From contig OY987228.1 in NCBI GenBank assembly GCA_963920705.1, forward strand, positions 2,434,159 through 2,498,158: a DNA stretch of 64,000 nucleotides. The letters are read 5' to 3'. The position numbers were made by a program, and so were the translations under genes. The notes below the pieces were generated by a model. The model had not been told where the DNA came from. It ran no database searches and worked only from the letters and a program-made list of their open reading frames with translations. This document shows positions 20,601-32,066 of the stretch, one piece after another. The stretch is from Odiellus spinosus (lineage: Eukaryota > Arthropoda > Arachnida > Opiliones > Phalangiidae). The number at the start of each line of letters is the position of its first letter. Positions within the stretch are counted from its first letter, which is position 1.

Positions 20601-21313
20601 TTGTCCGTCGTCTGCATCGGCGATCGTTTAGATCGCCGGGGTAGATGGCTATCGCAGGAAGGCCTGTTCCGTGGCGGTCGTCCGTCGCGTCTTGTTATTA
20701 CCCACCTTCAAACGACTTTCCAAGCGCTAATCCATTCGTTTCCAGGCGTCTTTACCCCACGTGGTTTCGACCTCACTTTTCATTTCTCTGGGGATGGACG
20801 GTTGAGCGTGAGTACTGAGTCCGTCGTGGGTGGACGTGTCGATAGAGTAACCTTATCCAACCACCAACCTACCCGTGCGTTGTACCGAAGCATCTTAGGC
20901 AACCGTTTCCCCCCAATTTTACCAAGTTATCCTCCAGGGCAGGAAATTATTCCTTCGTTGTCCTGGTGGGATGGGTGTAGACTTTCCCCCTTAAACAGTA
21001 GGACCGAATTATTTATCCGTTGGAGGGGCTGCATAGGTCCCTCCCATACCCCGCGCGGCTCACGCATATCGTTGAGAGTATCGACTCCCGTTCTTGTCCT
21101 TTTTGTCCCGCCGACGGGACGTTTATCCATTGTTATTTCGACTGCCCGTTGGTCTCGACCGTATTCGACGAGCTCAATCGTAGGCTTCATCTATGGAAGG
21201 GTCACCGTCACTCACTAGGAGACGCCTGGGGTCTAATAGCTGCCCCAGGAAAGGACCACACAATTTGTAATTTCATGTTCGTCCTTTTACAAGTAGTTCT
21301 ATCCGAAGTGTAA
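17654..21313 (+). pseudogene. LINE ORF2: AP-endonuclease and reverse transcriptase, frameshifted
   Basis: First part (17654-18370) is the endonuclease: SLNVRGIG, CFQETN, GDFNCC, with FSDHDAVI just after a frame change near 18365. The RT (about 18990-20018) has KAGGFDGIPVEFY, SLTNCDYKIYARALANRL, DFRKAFDRV, GRGIRQGCPLSGLLF and the active site FADD. The thumb and C-terminal parts continue in other frames (19891-20454, 20451-21218, 21020-21313), ending in a Cys/His segment CPFCPADGTFIHCYFDCP. Frame changes near 18365, 18990, 19990, 20452 and about 21100 make it non-functional. The RT wording fits the Tx1 clade (GRGVRQGCPLSG). Confidence 0.9.
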
Positions 21314-21877
21314 AGTGACCTTTCCAAGGTATCCCTAGCTACCCGGACTTTTAGCGACCATGTCGGAACAATCACAACGCGAATCATTACGCGAGTGGCG
21401 GCTCGTTATAGGGCAGAACGCTCACGCTCTATTTCCCAACCTCTCGTTGAAGCCTTGGCTACACGATGGGGTTTGGACACGGAGCTGCGTTGGTGTTTTT
21501 CGACCTTTTAAATAATTTGTACATTTCTATTTTAATTGATTATCTATTTTATTTTTTTTGTGCAGTGTCTCTATATGTTTTAATTTTAACTGCTTCGTCC
21601 CAAGTGTATCACCACGAGTATCTCGAACCGTGTTGATGTTTTGATGTTTTGTTTTTTTTTGTGTTTTTTTCATTCATTCCAAGTTTACATTACCAGTTAA
21701 TTGTCAGCCTTTTTGAGTGTTTTTAATTTATCTTTTTTTCACTGTGTTATATTTTTTAAGTAAGCATTCTATATTTTGTTTGTCGTTTTAACCTCCCGCA
21801 TTACCTATTTTAATTTTGTACTTTGTATATTTTGATTAAACGTGCCTTTTTAAAACAAAAAAAACAAGTCTAACATG

Positions 21878-22196
21878 ACGCGCTAGAATTTCTTACTAAA
21901 GTATGACAATATCCTTCGTTCGCTCCGTTTACCAGCATTTTAAATTTTACAATCGCTTTTTAAGTCGTAGTAATTTAAAAATTCGATCGTTAACGACAGC
22001 CATTTTTATCATTATTAAAATCTCGCGCTGATTAGGCTTAGCTTCTAAAAATATAGGATATATAGTAAACGAGATGAAACTCTCGCGCTCATCACCAGCG
22101 CGATTTTTAAAACAAGCGGCGAGAAAAAATATTTGCTTTCGGCTTCGACTTCTCGCCTTTAATCTTTTTCTCGCGTATATGGAAAGGCACCTTTAG
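21878..22196. mobile_element. partial MITE copy (right part)
   Basis: Aligns with 24619-24917 and ends with the same terminus, ATATGGAAAGGCACCTTTAG. The left third seen in the full copy (24457-24917) is absent, the LINE 3' end lying immediately to the left. Confidence 0.8.
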
Positions 22197-24456
22197 TCAT
22201 TAAGTCTTTTTCGTTTTTTTACGATTAAACCGTTCCACGGTGAAAAAGGGCGAAGGATTTTTGAAAAGATTGTATTAGCTGGCTCTCTTTCGATCTTCGA
22301 TCGCGTATTTCCCGCGAAAATAACTCCTAGGCCTTCTCTTCGGTTATACGTTTATAGCATACTTTTCAGTCAACTTTAACGTCGCGGTATAGTTTTCAGG
22401 GTCCTTTTCGCGATAAGGATAAAACACCAAAAAATCAATACCTATAGAATATGAAATTCGATTTTTGAAGTTAAATTGTTCACGAGATTTGAAAATAAGG
22501 CTAAGGTTTTCAACGGGAATTTGGGTACTTTCACTTTCCCAGCCTTTAAGTTACCCCTGTTTTCGAACAAATATTGTGAACGAACTAATAAGTGTAAAAT
22601 TACGAAATTAGTCTTAAAATTCAGCTAACTGAAAATCCAACGCTGAAAAATGTCTGGAAGTATTAGAAAAAAAATCTGAAAGGAAAGTCACTTTCAAAAA
22701 ACCATTTACCATAGAATATCATTGACAATCTTGTCCTCACAGCCAGCGATCCCGTTTCTACTAAAGTTCAGGCTTGTATGCAATGGAGTAATAACTAACG
22801 CGGAGTGGTACGCGACGTTAAACCTGGGTTAACCGTTGCATACTCTGTTTAAACACCCGAAATAAACTTTTTATACGATTTTTAACATTAGCTCCGCCGA
22901 AGCTGGCGGGCCTTACAGGCGACGGAGGAGCTGATCTAAGTTGGCCATGTGGCGGCGGATAAAGAGTCGCTCGAATAAGGCTGAGGAATCTCTTAAGAAA
23001 GTGGAGTGAACTGGAAAGTAATAAAATTAAAAAAGGGTCATATTGTTAAGGAGTTTAGTATGTGGAATGAGGAAAAGAGCGGTTAATTTAGGCCCTTTTC
23101 AACCGCCACTTTTTAAAGACTTCAGTCGCGTTTTTCAACATTAAAATAAATAATAATAATAAAATACAAAACGATTGAAATTTATCAAATAGGGTTAAAT
23201 AGAACGATCTTTCGATTGCTGCGCTTCATTTTGCTCTAAAATGATTTTTGACCGTTTTCCCCCCTAAGTGTATGGTATTTGTAGAGTCGTCCAGAGTTAA
23301 TCGTAGTTCATTAACTGTGTTTTGACAGGTAATGAAGAGATTCTACGGGTGGGATGCTTCAAAGTCTATTTTTCTGAGAGATCGAAAACATATTCCCGAA
23401 ATTCATTTAAATGCATTATTTCTATCTCTAAAAAGGCTTTTAAAATTAATTTGTTTCCCTTCGGCGACTGCAACAATTCCATTTTTTAAATTACCAGGGT
23501 TCGTACACGACCTGGAAAATCTGGAAAAGTCAGGTAAATTGGAAATGGCCACAAAAGGTCAGGGAATTTTAAAATTACCCCGAAAAGGTCAGGGAATTTT
23601 AAAATTACCCCGAAAAGGTCGGGAAAAAGCCAATGAATTTGAAAATGAGCCCAAATGATACGAGAAATTAAAATGATTTGGGTACATGTCAAGGAACTGT
23701 TTACGACGAGGGGCTAACCACTTCCCTAAAATCTGTACACCGATTACGCTATTACGGAAATGATTACAGCCTTTGGTAGTACTAAATGCGTAATCATTTT
23801 AGTAAAGTCAGAGGTGTGTTGACCAAATTGTTGTAACGTAGTTATTATAAACTAATTTGCCTACAGATTACTTTTTTCTCAAATTCAGAGTAAACTATTG
23901 AAAACATATGTCAGAGTAAACTATTGAAAACATATGTCAAATAAAAAGTGAGAATTGCCAAGAGTAAGCTCGTAAGAATAAATTCGTGAAAAAAATATTA
24001 AAATTGGTTCGGAAATTTTTTTTTAAATAGTCAGGGAAAACCTGGTAATGTCAGAGGAATTAACTTCGAAAATTTGGAGGAATCCTGTTACTTCGCCCGT
24101 CTTTTAAAATATACCAAGGTCTATCTACAAAAATTCAATTTTCATTTTAAATTAAAGCTTTCGTTCGGTTTTACTGACTTTTTTCGATTTGCGATGGGTA
24201 AAAGCGTGATCAAATTTTGCGCCCGAAAAGTCATGTGACTAACGCAGTTTGCGTTGATTTTTTTACGAATACGAAAATGTGTCAGTAAAAAATGTTACGA
24301 TCCTCGCGCTGCCTTTGACTGTACTAAAGTTTGCGGCAGACGCAAATTCTGAATGTTAATGAATTTGGCACTTAGAAATCTACAAGTTAGAGAATTGTCC
24401 TCATAATGTCAAATACCCAATATTATGTACGAAGCGACGTCTTGCGTTAATAACAA
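22197..24456. other. AT-rich intergenic DNA with repeat fragments, no gene seen
   Basis: No supportable gene. It holds a single arm of a fold-back repeat at about 22775-22865 (related to 50.1-50.7 kb), a 36-bp tandem pair around 23552-23625 (AAAAGGTCAGGGAATTTTAA), a scrap of the same CAGGGAA-type repeat near 24032, and a 26-bp tandem pair at about 23888-23939. The only long ORF (23332-23658) crosses the 36-bp repeat and is judged spurious. Confidence 0.7.
22775..22865. repeat. single arm of a dispersed fold-back repeat
   Basis: CAATGGAGTAA ... GTTAAACCTGG ... ACCGTTGC ... GTTTAAACACC follows the order and spacing of the right arm of the palindrome at 50420-50500. Divergence is visible, with roughly one base in six changed. 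Confidence 0.6.
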
Positions 24457-24917
24457 CTAAAGGTGCCTTTCCGTACGCGCGAGAAATAGTGAAAAGCGGA
24501 AGCTGAAAGCCGAATCTTATTTCGCGACTGTATCACAAACACGCGAGTATTTTCGCAACGAGCTAAAAGTTGTAAATATTACGCTATTAGGCCTAGGAGT
24601 CATTCGCTAATCCTAACGCGACGCGCTATAATTTCTTACCAAAGTACGAAAATATCCTTCGTTCGCTCCATTTACCCGCGTTTTAAATTTAACAATTGCT
24701 TTTTAAGTCGTAGTAATTAAAGAATTCGACATAGATTTTTATTATTATTAAAATCTCGCCCCGAATAGGCTTGGCTTCTAAAAATATAAGTTGAATATAA
24801 TCGCGCGCTCATGGCCAACGCGATGTTTTAAAACAAGCGGCGAGAACTAATATCGGCTCCCGGCTTGGACTTCTAGCCTTTACCCGTTTTCTCGCGCATA
24901 TGGAAAGGCACCTTTAG
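24457..24917. mobile_element. MITE, 461 bp, complete
   Basis: Terminal inverted repeats of about 30 bp: left CTAAAGGTGCCTTTCCGTAC, right TTTCTCGCGCATATGGAAAG followed by GCACCTTTAG. Its right 300 bp is shared with 21878-22196. No coding potential; superfamily not assigned. Confidence 0.8.
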
Positions 24918-24969
24918 GCACCAAAGCATACATTCTTCGCAATAAAAATATCGATTGAAAACGCGCCTT

Positions 24970-25377
24970 ATACCCCTCTTCAGACGATCATAAAATAAGC
25001 CGAGTTCGGTTTATTTTAAGCCAAAATAAACTGAAGTTTCAACTGGTTTAAAAGCTTACGACCTATGTTTTCAGACGAGAAACGAAACAAACTGAAATTT
25101 AATAGCAATATGTTTCCCGCCAAAAATATGGGATTTGATTTTTTGAAAGTAAATTACCTTTGAGATTTATTTTCCAATATTTTCAACCTTTATTTCATAA
25201 TCAGTTCGTTCACAATCATTCTTTAAAAGCGGAGAAAAGGTTGAGGCGGAGAAATTAAGCCGCGCGCGCGGGAAGAGCTAAGCCTAATTTGACGTAATTA
25301 GGCTTAGCTTTTCCCGCCCGCGGATGGCGTTGGTTTATTTTTTAACCGCGGTTTCGGTTTGAATCTCGGTTTAAATT
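24970..25377. repeat. MITE-like fragment and a GC-rich hairpin
   Basis: 24970-25080 begins ATACCCCTCTTCAGACGA and carries GGTTTATTTTAAGCC-type palindromic sequence, so it belongs to the MITE family at 2.3 kb. At 25264-25322 there is a hairpin with arms GAGCTAAGCCTAATT and AATTAGGCTTAGCTT around TGACGT, flanked by CGCGCGGGA and TCCCGCCCGCG. Confidence 0.6.
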
Positions 25378-27184
25378 TTAATGAAGGGAGAGGAATCGAT
25401 ACTCAAATTTAAAAAAAGCGTCCTTCGAAGAGAACGACGTGGCGACTTTCAGGGGAACCTGAAACCACGCTCTAAGACAGGAAGAGTAAAATGAAATTTT
25501 GGCGCCGGCGGAGGAGGTACGGTGAACCGCCTCCAATAGCGTCAAAAACGGTGGAAAAAAAGAGTCGACTACCTCAAGGCCAATGTCAACCGCCGGGGCT
25601 GAGCTACGGGGAACGGTAAGGAGAACCGAAACTGTTTGAACGCGAAAAGAATCAAGTCTTGACTGAATATGGAACAGGCCCAGACCACCAACCGACGGTC
25701 TGGGGTAGAGAGATCGGGCGGGGGCCCAATGTATACCCCCCCTCCAAAGGAAATCAATGAGACACGATTGCCACTCGCGAACGTATTTCGCCGGTGGGTT
25801 GAGCACCTTCAACCCATGCCAAAGTACCGAGGCCGCTAGTTGGTTAATTAATAATACCCGCCCAGAGAGAGAGCATATGTGGCGGTAGCGAAGCCACCGG
25901 CCTAAGATCTTCCTGAGACGAGACGTAAGGTTAGGCCAGTTTTGACCCTCAAAAACGGGGGAATTTCCAAGGTAGGTGCCAAGAAACCGACCGCCATCAG
26001 AGCGCGCCGGTATAGGAAGAACAAGAGTGGGAGGATTAGTTTTCCACTGTCCACACCAAAGGATAAACGATTTAGCGTAGTTGACTTCCGCCCCCCCGAC
26101 GCGCGACAATAGGAGGCCAGACACGTGTCAGGCACCTGGAAATCGGCGGGGGACCGGATGAAAGTGGTAAAACCATCGGCGAAAGTGGCGACCTATACGC
26201 GGGTTAAGGCGAACTCGAACGATGTGCAGAAGCGGCTCCAGGCAAAGGGTAAAGAACGATGTGCAGAAGCGGCTCCAGGGAAAGGGTAAAGAGAAGGCCC
26301 GAGAGGGGACAACCCTGACGTATACCTTTCCCGAAAGCCACCTCCGAAGATACTGAGTTATTAAGTTTAACCCGGAAAGCGGAGTTGGTGTAAATCACGC
26401 TCAGGTAAACCAAGTAAGATGACGAAACGCCAAAACGGGTCAGAACGCTAAACAAGTACGAATGGGTGACTTTATCAAAGGCCTTCTTAAAGTCAATATT
26501 GACCAGGGCTAAGCACTCATTTCTAGCGTTAGCTAGGGAAATGAGATCGCGCAGAGTGGAAATCGTGTCATAAATTGATCTCCCGGGTATGGAATAAGTC
26601 TGGGAAGGACCGACAATAGAGGAAACGACCGTGTTAAGGCGGTTAGCAAGGGCCCTCGCATAAATCTTATAATCGGCGTTTGTTAAAGAAACCGGGCGCC
26701 AGTTTTCCAAACGCAGAAGCTCTCCGGCCTTAGGCAAGAGGGATAAAACGGAGCAAGAAAATCTCCGCCAAAAACACTGATGGTGCGGTAGAGCGTTGAA
26801 AACGTTGACTAAAACAGGACCCAATAACTCCCAAAAAAGGAGGTAAAACTCCACTGGCAGGCCATCAAAGCCGCAGGCTTTTCCCCTGGATAGGCGCTTC
26901 AATGCGGAAGTTAACTCCGGAAGAGAAAACTCGCCGTCTAAAACAAGCGCATCCGGGGAAGAGAGAGCGGGTAACCCGTCAGCTAAAGTTCCCAGAACGG
27001 GGGAAATAACTGGTATAGGGGCAGGGGGGCGTAAGGGGTCCTAGTAGTAATCAACCACGACGTCCCTGACGGTCTCTAGATCGGTAATAAAAACGCCAGA
27101 GTTGTCGTACACTCCCGGCATAAAATTGGACACAGCGGCCCGCTTCTCCAGGCGGTAAAAATCGGGGGAGGCGTATCAATACAC
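25378..27184 (-). pseudogene. LINE ORF2, reverse transcriptase part
   Basis: 26902-26204 holds KACGFDGLPVEFY, SLTNADYKIYARALANRL, DFKKAFDKV and GKGIRQGCPLSGLLF. A 37-bp tandem duplication at about 26218-26290 shifts the frame just before the active site. The active site itself reads FADG, not FADD, near 26185, so this RT is dead. The thumb region continues in 26124-25378 and stops short of the C-terminus present in the other copy. Confidence 0.88.
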
Positions 27185-27476
27185 TGTCGTAACTAAAAAA
27201 CCAACCGCTTCTTTTTGAGCAAAACTAGATGAAAGCAACTAAAAAACATCCTTATCAGTAATAAACTTGTATAAATAGATCGGTAAAATTGAAAAGAGAC
27301 TAGTAAGGTTCTTAAATCGGATAACGCGAGAAATATAGTAAATTTTAATGTTGTTTAAACGCGCAGTATGAAATAACTGTTTAACCAGAACTTGTAATTA
27401 ACTTAATAAAATCACTGAGTTTAAGTTTTAACGCTGAGTTCGGTAGTAATAATCATTTTACGTATTAGTCGCGACA
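27185..27476 (+). repeat. 5' LTR of outer BEL element
   Basis: Starts TGTCGTAACTAAAAAACC and ends TTAGTCGCGACA. Matches 38836-39127 except for two substitutions seen by eye. Confidence 0.97.
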
Positions 27477-27479
27477 TTT

Positions 27480-27497
27480 TGGTGCCGAAAACCGGGA
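27480..27497 (+). promoter_or_regulatory. tRNA primer-binding site of outer BEL element
   Basis: TGGTGCCGAAAACCGGGA, three bases after the LTR. It is complementary to a tRNA 3' end, as used for minus-strand priming in this group; the inner element has a near-identical site. Confidence 0.85.
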
Positions 27498-27594
27498 ACG
27501 AGTGAGTGTGAGGAGAAATTAGCGGACTAATAAAAGAAAAAGCCAAGGAATCTGAGAAATTCAACAGAAAGTAATTGATTAATCCAACCTACCG

Positions 27595-29268
27595 ATGGAC
27601 ACCGAGACGAGTAAGAGAGCAAGGAAAGTTGTACGTCAAAGAGCAACAGTACTGATAAACAAGATTGAGCAGAACTTACTAGAAGAAAATCCCAACTACG
27701 AGAATTTGGAAGAATTACTGGCGCAACTTGAAGATAAGAGCCAGACCCTTAGCGAGTTAAACACCCAGATACAAGAGACAATGAGTGAGGATGAAATTGA
27801 AAACGAATTCAATGTATCTGAAGAATACACCGAGAAAATCATTAAGTGGAGGACACGAGTAATGAAGGTCATGAAAGTCATGCAAAGACCATCAGAGGGA
27901 ATTAAAGCTGATGCCCAACAAGAGAGGAATAGCGTCAGGATGGCAACCGTAAAATTACCAAGATTAACCATTCCGGCTTTTCATGGAGACCCAGCGGAGT
28001 GGCAAGGATTCTGGGGCCAATTTGAAGCGTCAATTCACGAGAACCCTACACTAGCGGCGGTGGACAAGTTCAGTTATTTGAAATCGTTCCTCAAGGGTCA
28101 AGCGTTATTAGCCATTGGAGGATACGCCTTATCTGAAGATAATTACAACGCGGCAATAGATCTACTGCAAGACCGTTTCGGAAAAAGGTCGCTTGCCATT
28201 AACAGTCATATGGTGAAGTTATTACGCCTTCAGCCGGTTAGAAGATCATCAGATGCAGTGTCGTTAAGACGTCTTTACGATACTTGCGAGACACAAGTAA
28301 AAAGTTTGGAGACTTTAGGAACCTCTATAGACACGTATGGAACCTTTTTATTTCCTATTATTACGCAACTTTTACCGCACGAGATCCTACTAGACTTCAG
28401 CAAGAGACACAGTGACGATGAGCAAAATGCAAAAACACTTCTGGAGCATCTCAAACGAGAAGTAGAAAGCAGAGAGAAAACCTTAGAGCTTTGCAAAAAC
28501 CGGGACGAAGAACGCAACGTAGTTACTAGCCGATGGATGCCAACTAACCGCGACCAAAGGCACTCTAAAGGGTACCAAAGCTCAAGAAACCAGCTCTCAA
28601 CTACAGCAGTACTTAAAACTTCAGTATCTAAAACCTGTTTATACTGCGAAGCCCCGGAACACAGCACGGAAGAATGTTTAGCCCTAACGATAGAAAAGAA
28701 GTCGGATTTCATCAAGAGCCAGAACCGATGTTTCGTCTGCATAGCGCAAGGCCATATGGCGCGTCGCTGTCCATCAAAAATCAGATGTAGCCATTGTGAC
28801 AGAAGACACCATAGTTCAATTTGCCGAACATACTTTAACGACCAATCCAACTTCAAGAGCGAAGGGTCAAATCCAAATGACAATCCAGCAACTCCGATCA
28901 AGCAAACCATAGCTTTGACCACCTTTCTCCCACGACAGCCCGAGAATGATGTCTACCAGCGATTGCTTCTTCAGACCGTGGTGGCTTACGCAGAGGGAGA
29001 GACCACCCGAGCACCTGTCAGATGTCTTTTTGATGGAGCTAGCGAAGGGACGTTCATCCAGGAAGATTTAGCCCGAAGATTAAACCTCCCAGTCGTGAAG
29101 AAAAGCGAAATTAAGGTTTTTCCATTTGGCACAACGGAAGCAGAGAGAGTCGTTAGACGCACCGTAAAGCTAACACTTAGAAGTACAGCGGATCCCGACA
29201 AGTTCGTGGACATTGAAGCTTTAGAAGTACCGATTATCAGCGGAGCACGATTATCAGCGGAGCACTAG
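27595..29268 (+). CDS. outer BEL Gag and protease region
   Basis: Starts MDTETSKRARKVVRQRATV. The Gag core has the DUF1759-type pattern WQGFWGQFEASIHENP with LKSFLKGQALLAIGG. Then come two zinc-knuckle-like Cys/His clusters: CLYCEAPEHSTEEC, and CFVCIAQGHMARRC followed by CSHCDRRHHSSIC. A retropepsin-type motif, RCLFDGASEGTFI, marks the A17/DUF1758 protease. Gag forms the particle and the protease matures it. Confidence 0.9.
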   Translation: MDTETSKRARKVVRQRATVLINKIEQNLLEENPNYENLEELLAQLEDKSQTLSELNTQIQETMSEDEIENEFNVSEEYTEKIIKWRTRVMKVMKVMQRPSEGIKADAQQERNSVRMATVKLPRLTIPAFHGDPAEWQGFWGQFEASIHENPTLAAVDKFSYLKSFLKGQALLAIGGYALSEDNYNAAIDLLQDRFGKRSLAINSHMVKLLRLQPVRRSSDAVSLRRLYDTCETQVKSLETLGTSIDTYGTFLFPIITQLLPHEILLDFSKRHSDDEQNAKTLLEHLKREVESREKTLELCKNRDEERNVVTSRWMPTNRDQRHSKGYQSSRNQLSTTAVLKTSVSKTCLYCEAPEHSTEECLALTIEKKSDFIKSQNRCFVCIAQGHMARRCPSKIRCSHCDRRHHSSICRTYFNDQSNFKSEGSNPNDNPATPIKQTIALTTFLPRQPENDVYQRLLLQTVVAYAEGETTRAPVRCLFDGASEGTFIQEDLARRLNLPVVKKSEIKVFPFGTTEAERVVRRTVKLTLRSTADPDKFVDIEALEVPIISGARLSAEH

Positions 29269-29321
29269 TCACAGTACCTGGAGTCCGCATTCGTCAATGC
29301 ATCGAAGACAAAGATTTAATT

Positions 29322-32066
29322 TTGAGCGATACTAGCCAGGTCAACGGAATATCAGTCCCACCCGAGGTTCCAATATTGATTGGAGTTGACTATTTCTGGA
29401 CATTAAATACCGGAGAGAACCAGAGGCTTGATTATTCACTAGTTGCGGTCAAAAGTATCTTTGGGTGGTCGGTCCATGGGGTCCAAAATCCATCGCTGTC
29501 GGCCAAATCCATTCAAATCCTGAGGGTGAGCGTTCAGGAGACTGAGCTAGCAATGACATTGAAGGCTTTTTGGGAGATTGAAGCGCTTGGTATCAATGAA
29601 GAGATGGACTCGAAACCAGAGGATGAGGTACAAATGAATCACGAGAAAACATTGACATTCAATAATGGAAGGTATCAAGTTCACCTTCCTTGGCAAAAAA
29701 ATCAAGACAAAATTGGTACCAACCTAGCTCTGTCGACAAAGAGATTAGAAGGTCTGGTCAAGAAACTACAACAAGACCCTGTTCTCTATATGAGATATAA
29801 AGAAGCTGTAGACGAAATGGTAGATCAGGGTTTCGCTGAAAACGTACCGGAGGAAAGTCTACACCTCACGAAAGGAATTCATTACTTACCACACTTTCCA
29901 GTTATTCGAGATGATAAGTCTACTACAAAGCTAAGAATCGTTCACGATGCCTCAACACACGAGAAAGGTTTCCCGTCACTGAACTCCTGCCTGCATACCG
30001 GTCCGAGCTTGAATCCAGATTTACTAACAACATTGATTCAATTTAGACAGCACCGAATAGCCATTATGAGCGATGTTGAAAAGGCATTCCTGCAGATTCA
30101 CCTGAACCCGGCGGACCGAGATTATGTCCGTTTTCTATGGATAAAAACGCTACTTAAGCCCGGCGAACCATTGGAATTTGTTCACTTACGAATGTCAAGA
30201 GTCCTATTTGGTGTCGCATCCAGTCCTTTTCTCTTGACGGCAACACTACGATACCATTTCAAACGATACCAAAACCAATACCCAGAATGCACCGAGATGT
30301 TAGCTAAGCGTCTATACGTAGACGATCTGGTCACAGGCAAAGAAACAATAGAAGAAGCCAAAGAACTGTATCGGGAATCCAAGGAGATATTTAGTTATGC
30401 TGGGATGAACCTCAGAAAATGGGTAACGAACTGTCGAGAGTTAGCCGAGTTGTGGTCTGAAGATCAAGCACCAGTGAAGCTACTAAACGAAGGATCCGCG
30501 TCCAATCTTCTGAAGGTTCTTGGGATATATTGGGACCCGGAAGAAGATGTACTCACCTTTGACATTACATCACTTCTCGACCTATTGAAAGAGAGACAAG
30601 ATACCAAAAGAGGGGTTCTAAAAGCCGCGGCGAGAATCTTCGATCCTATCGGATTACTCTCACCGTTCATAATTAGAGTTAAATGTCTGTTCCAGAAATT
30701 GTGGGTACGAGGAATTGGCTGGGACCAGAAGTTGCCAGAAGATGTTCAAAAGCCTTGGAATGATTGGATCCAGGAATTGAAGCTGATTAAGAACATAAAA
30801 ATACCGAGATGGTATCATGCCGATGCACCAAACAATATAACCAATCAAGAATTCCATTTATTTTGCGATGCTAGCGCATTGGCCTATGGAGCTACTCTGT
30901 ATCTACGTTATGAGACTAAAGAAGGAGAAATCGGAGTATCGTTGGTCTCGTCGAAAACTAGAGTGGCACCTATAAAAGCTCTTACCATTCCCAGACTAGA
31001 GCTTATGGCCGCATTCATAGGAGCTCGATTATTAAACCACACGATGCAAGTTTTCGAGGGCGCTATAACCAACTATAGGTGTTGGACTGACTCCGAGATA
31101 ACACTATATTGGATCCAAGGAACGTCAAAACAATGGAAACCCTTTGTGGCCAACAGAGTCGCAGCCATCCAGCTACATACCGACGTTGGTTTGTGGTCAC
31201 ATGTAGCGGGTAAGCAGAATCCAGCCAATCTCGCGTCACGAGGCTGCCACGTCGAAAGCCTGGCTGCAAATCGGCTCTGGTGGAAAGGCCCACCATGGTT
31301 GGCTGAACGGAAAGAAATGTGGCCAAGTACTTCAAAAATGGTAGAAAGTCCCAATGAAGAAGTCGTGGACAAGGAGAGAAGAACCATTGTCACGCTTCTA
31401 TGCACCTTGGGTTCGCAACCAATTTTGGACGTCAAGAGATATAGCAGAGTAAGCCGTATTTATAGAGTCACAGCCTGGGTTCAACGTTTCATTCGAAATT
31501 TGAAGACTAAAGAAATCACAAGACAAAAGGGTCCGCTATCCGCATCGGAACTACTGAGCGCAAAACTTTACTGGGTCCAAGAAATCCAACAAGAAGCATA
31601 TCCGGAAGATTATAAAGCCTTATCCGAGAAGAAACCACTAGCCAAGTCATCTAAGATACTTCAGTTTCAACCGTTTCTGGAAGAACAAGTTATTCGACTG
31701 GGCGGTCGCCTTCAATTCGCTGATATAAGCCACGAACTAAAGCATCCTTTCGTCTTGCCAGCCGACCACTATCTATCGGAATTAATCGTAAGAGAGTCAC
31801 ACGAAATTGTCAAACATGGCGGACTTGAAAGTACACTGGTACAGTTGAGGGAAGAATACTGGGTACCTCGAGGGCGTCAACTAGTTAAGAAGATCATCGG
31901 CCGTTGCGGAAAATGTAAGCGATTCAGGACCAAACCAGGAGTCCAAATTGCCGCCCCGCTACCCTTGACCGAATTACCGCATCACCTCCGTTTGCGACTG
32001 CCGGTATCGACTTCGCTGGGCCGTTGTATGTCAAGACAAAGGGTGGAAATGAAAAGGCGTATATAG
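29322..32066 (+). CDS. outer BEL reverse transcriptase and RNase H region
   Basis: RT motifs TTKLRIVHDAS, MSDVEKAFLQI and the active site YVDDLVTG near 30.32 kb. RNase H follows with FCDASALAYGATLYL and TIPRLELMAAFIGA, then CWTDSEITLYW. The C-terminal part carries the integrase zinc-binding HHCC segment (SHEIVKHGG ... CGKCKRFR). It belongs to BEL/Pao by domain content and order. Confidence 0.92.
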   Translation: MSDTSQVNGISVPPEVPILIGVDYFWTLNTGENQRLDYSLVAVKSIFGWSVHGVQNPSLSAKSIQILRVSVQETELAMTLKAFWEIEALGINEEMDSKPEDEVQMNHEKTLTFNNGRYQVHLPWQKNQDKIGTNLALSTKRLEGLVKKLQQDPVLYMRYKEAVDEMVDQGFAENVPEESLHLTKGIHYLPHFPVIRDDKSTTKLRIVHDASTHEKGFPSLNSCLHTGPSLNPDLLTTLIQFRQHRIAIMSDVEKAFLQIHLNPADRDYVRFLWIKTLLKPGEPLEFVHLRMSRVLFGVASSPFLLTATLRYHFKRYQNQYPECTEMLAKRLYVDDLVTGKETIEEAKELYRESKEIFSYAGMNLRKWVTNCRELAELWSEDQAPVKLLNEGSASNLLKVLGIYWDPEEDVLTFDITSLLDLLKERQDTKRGVLKAAARIFDPIGLLSPFIIRVKCLFQKLWVRGIGWDQKLPEDVQKPWNDWIQELKLIKNIKIPRWYHADAPNNITNQEFHLFCDASALAYGATLYLRYETKEGEIGVSLVSSKTRVAPIKALTIPRLELMAAFIGARLLNHTMQVFEGAITNYRCWTDSEITLYWIQGTSKQWKPFVANRVAAIQLHTDVGLWSHVAGKQNPANLASRGCHVESLAANRLWWKGPPWLAERKEMWPSTSKMVESPNEEVVDKERRTIVTLLCTLGSQPILDVKRYSRVSRIYRVTAWVQRFIRNLKTKEITRQKGPLSASELLSAKLYWVQEIQQEAYPEDYKALSEKKPLAKSSKILQFQPFLEEQVIRLGGRLQFADISHELKHPFVLPADHYLSELIVRESHEIVKHGGLESTLVQLREEYWVPRGRQLVKKIIGRCGKCKRFRTKPGVQIAAPLPLTELPHHLRLRLPVSTSLGRCMSRQRVEMKRRI

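Larger units (their letters stand above)
16913..21868 (+). mobile_element. Tx1-clade LINE, 5'-truncated, decayed
   Basis: Non-LTR retrotransposon of the L1/Tx1 group, with an ORF1 tail, ORF2 (AP-endonuclease and reverse transcriptase) and a T-rich 3' region ending near AAAACAAAAAAAACAAG at about 21868. Open sequence starts abruptly near 16913 without the zinc-knuckle part of ORF1 seen in the related copy at 40-42 kb, so it is 5'-truncated. GC content is clearly higher than in its surroundings. No target-site duplication was found. The region 21314-21868 is 3'UTR-like and holds no gene. Confidence 0.9.

Noticed and set aside
23332-23658. 108-codon ORF ending in two copies of GQGILKLPRK
   Set aside because: The repeat is a 36-bp tandem in a dispersed CAGGGAA-type repeat that also occurs near 24.0 kb; no domain, no promoter or splice support.
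28275-28922. 215-codon minus-strand ORF
   Set aside because: Antisense shadow of the BEL Gag region; no recognisable domain.
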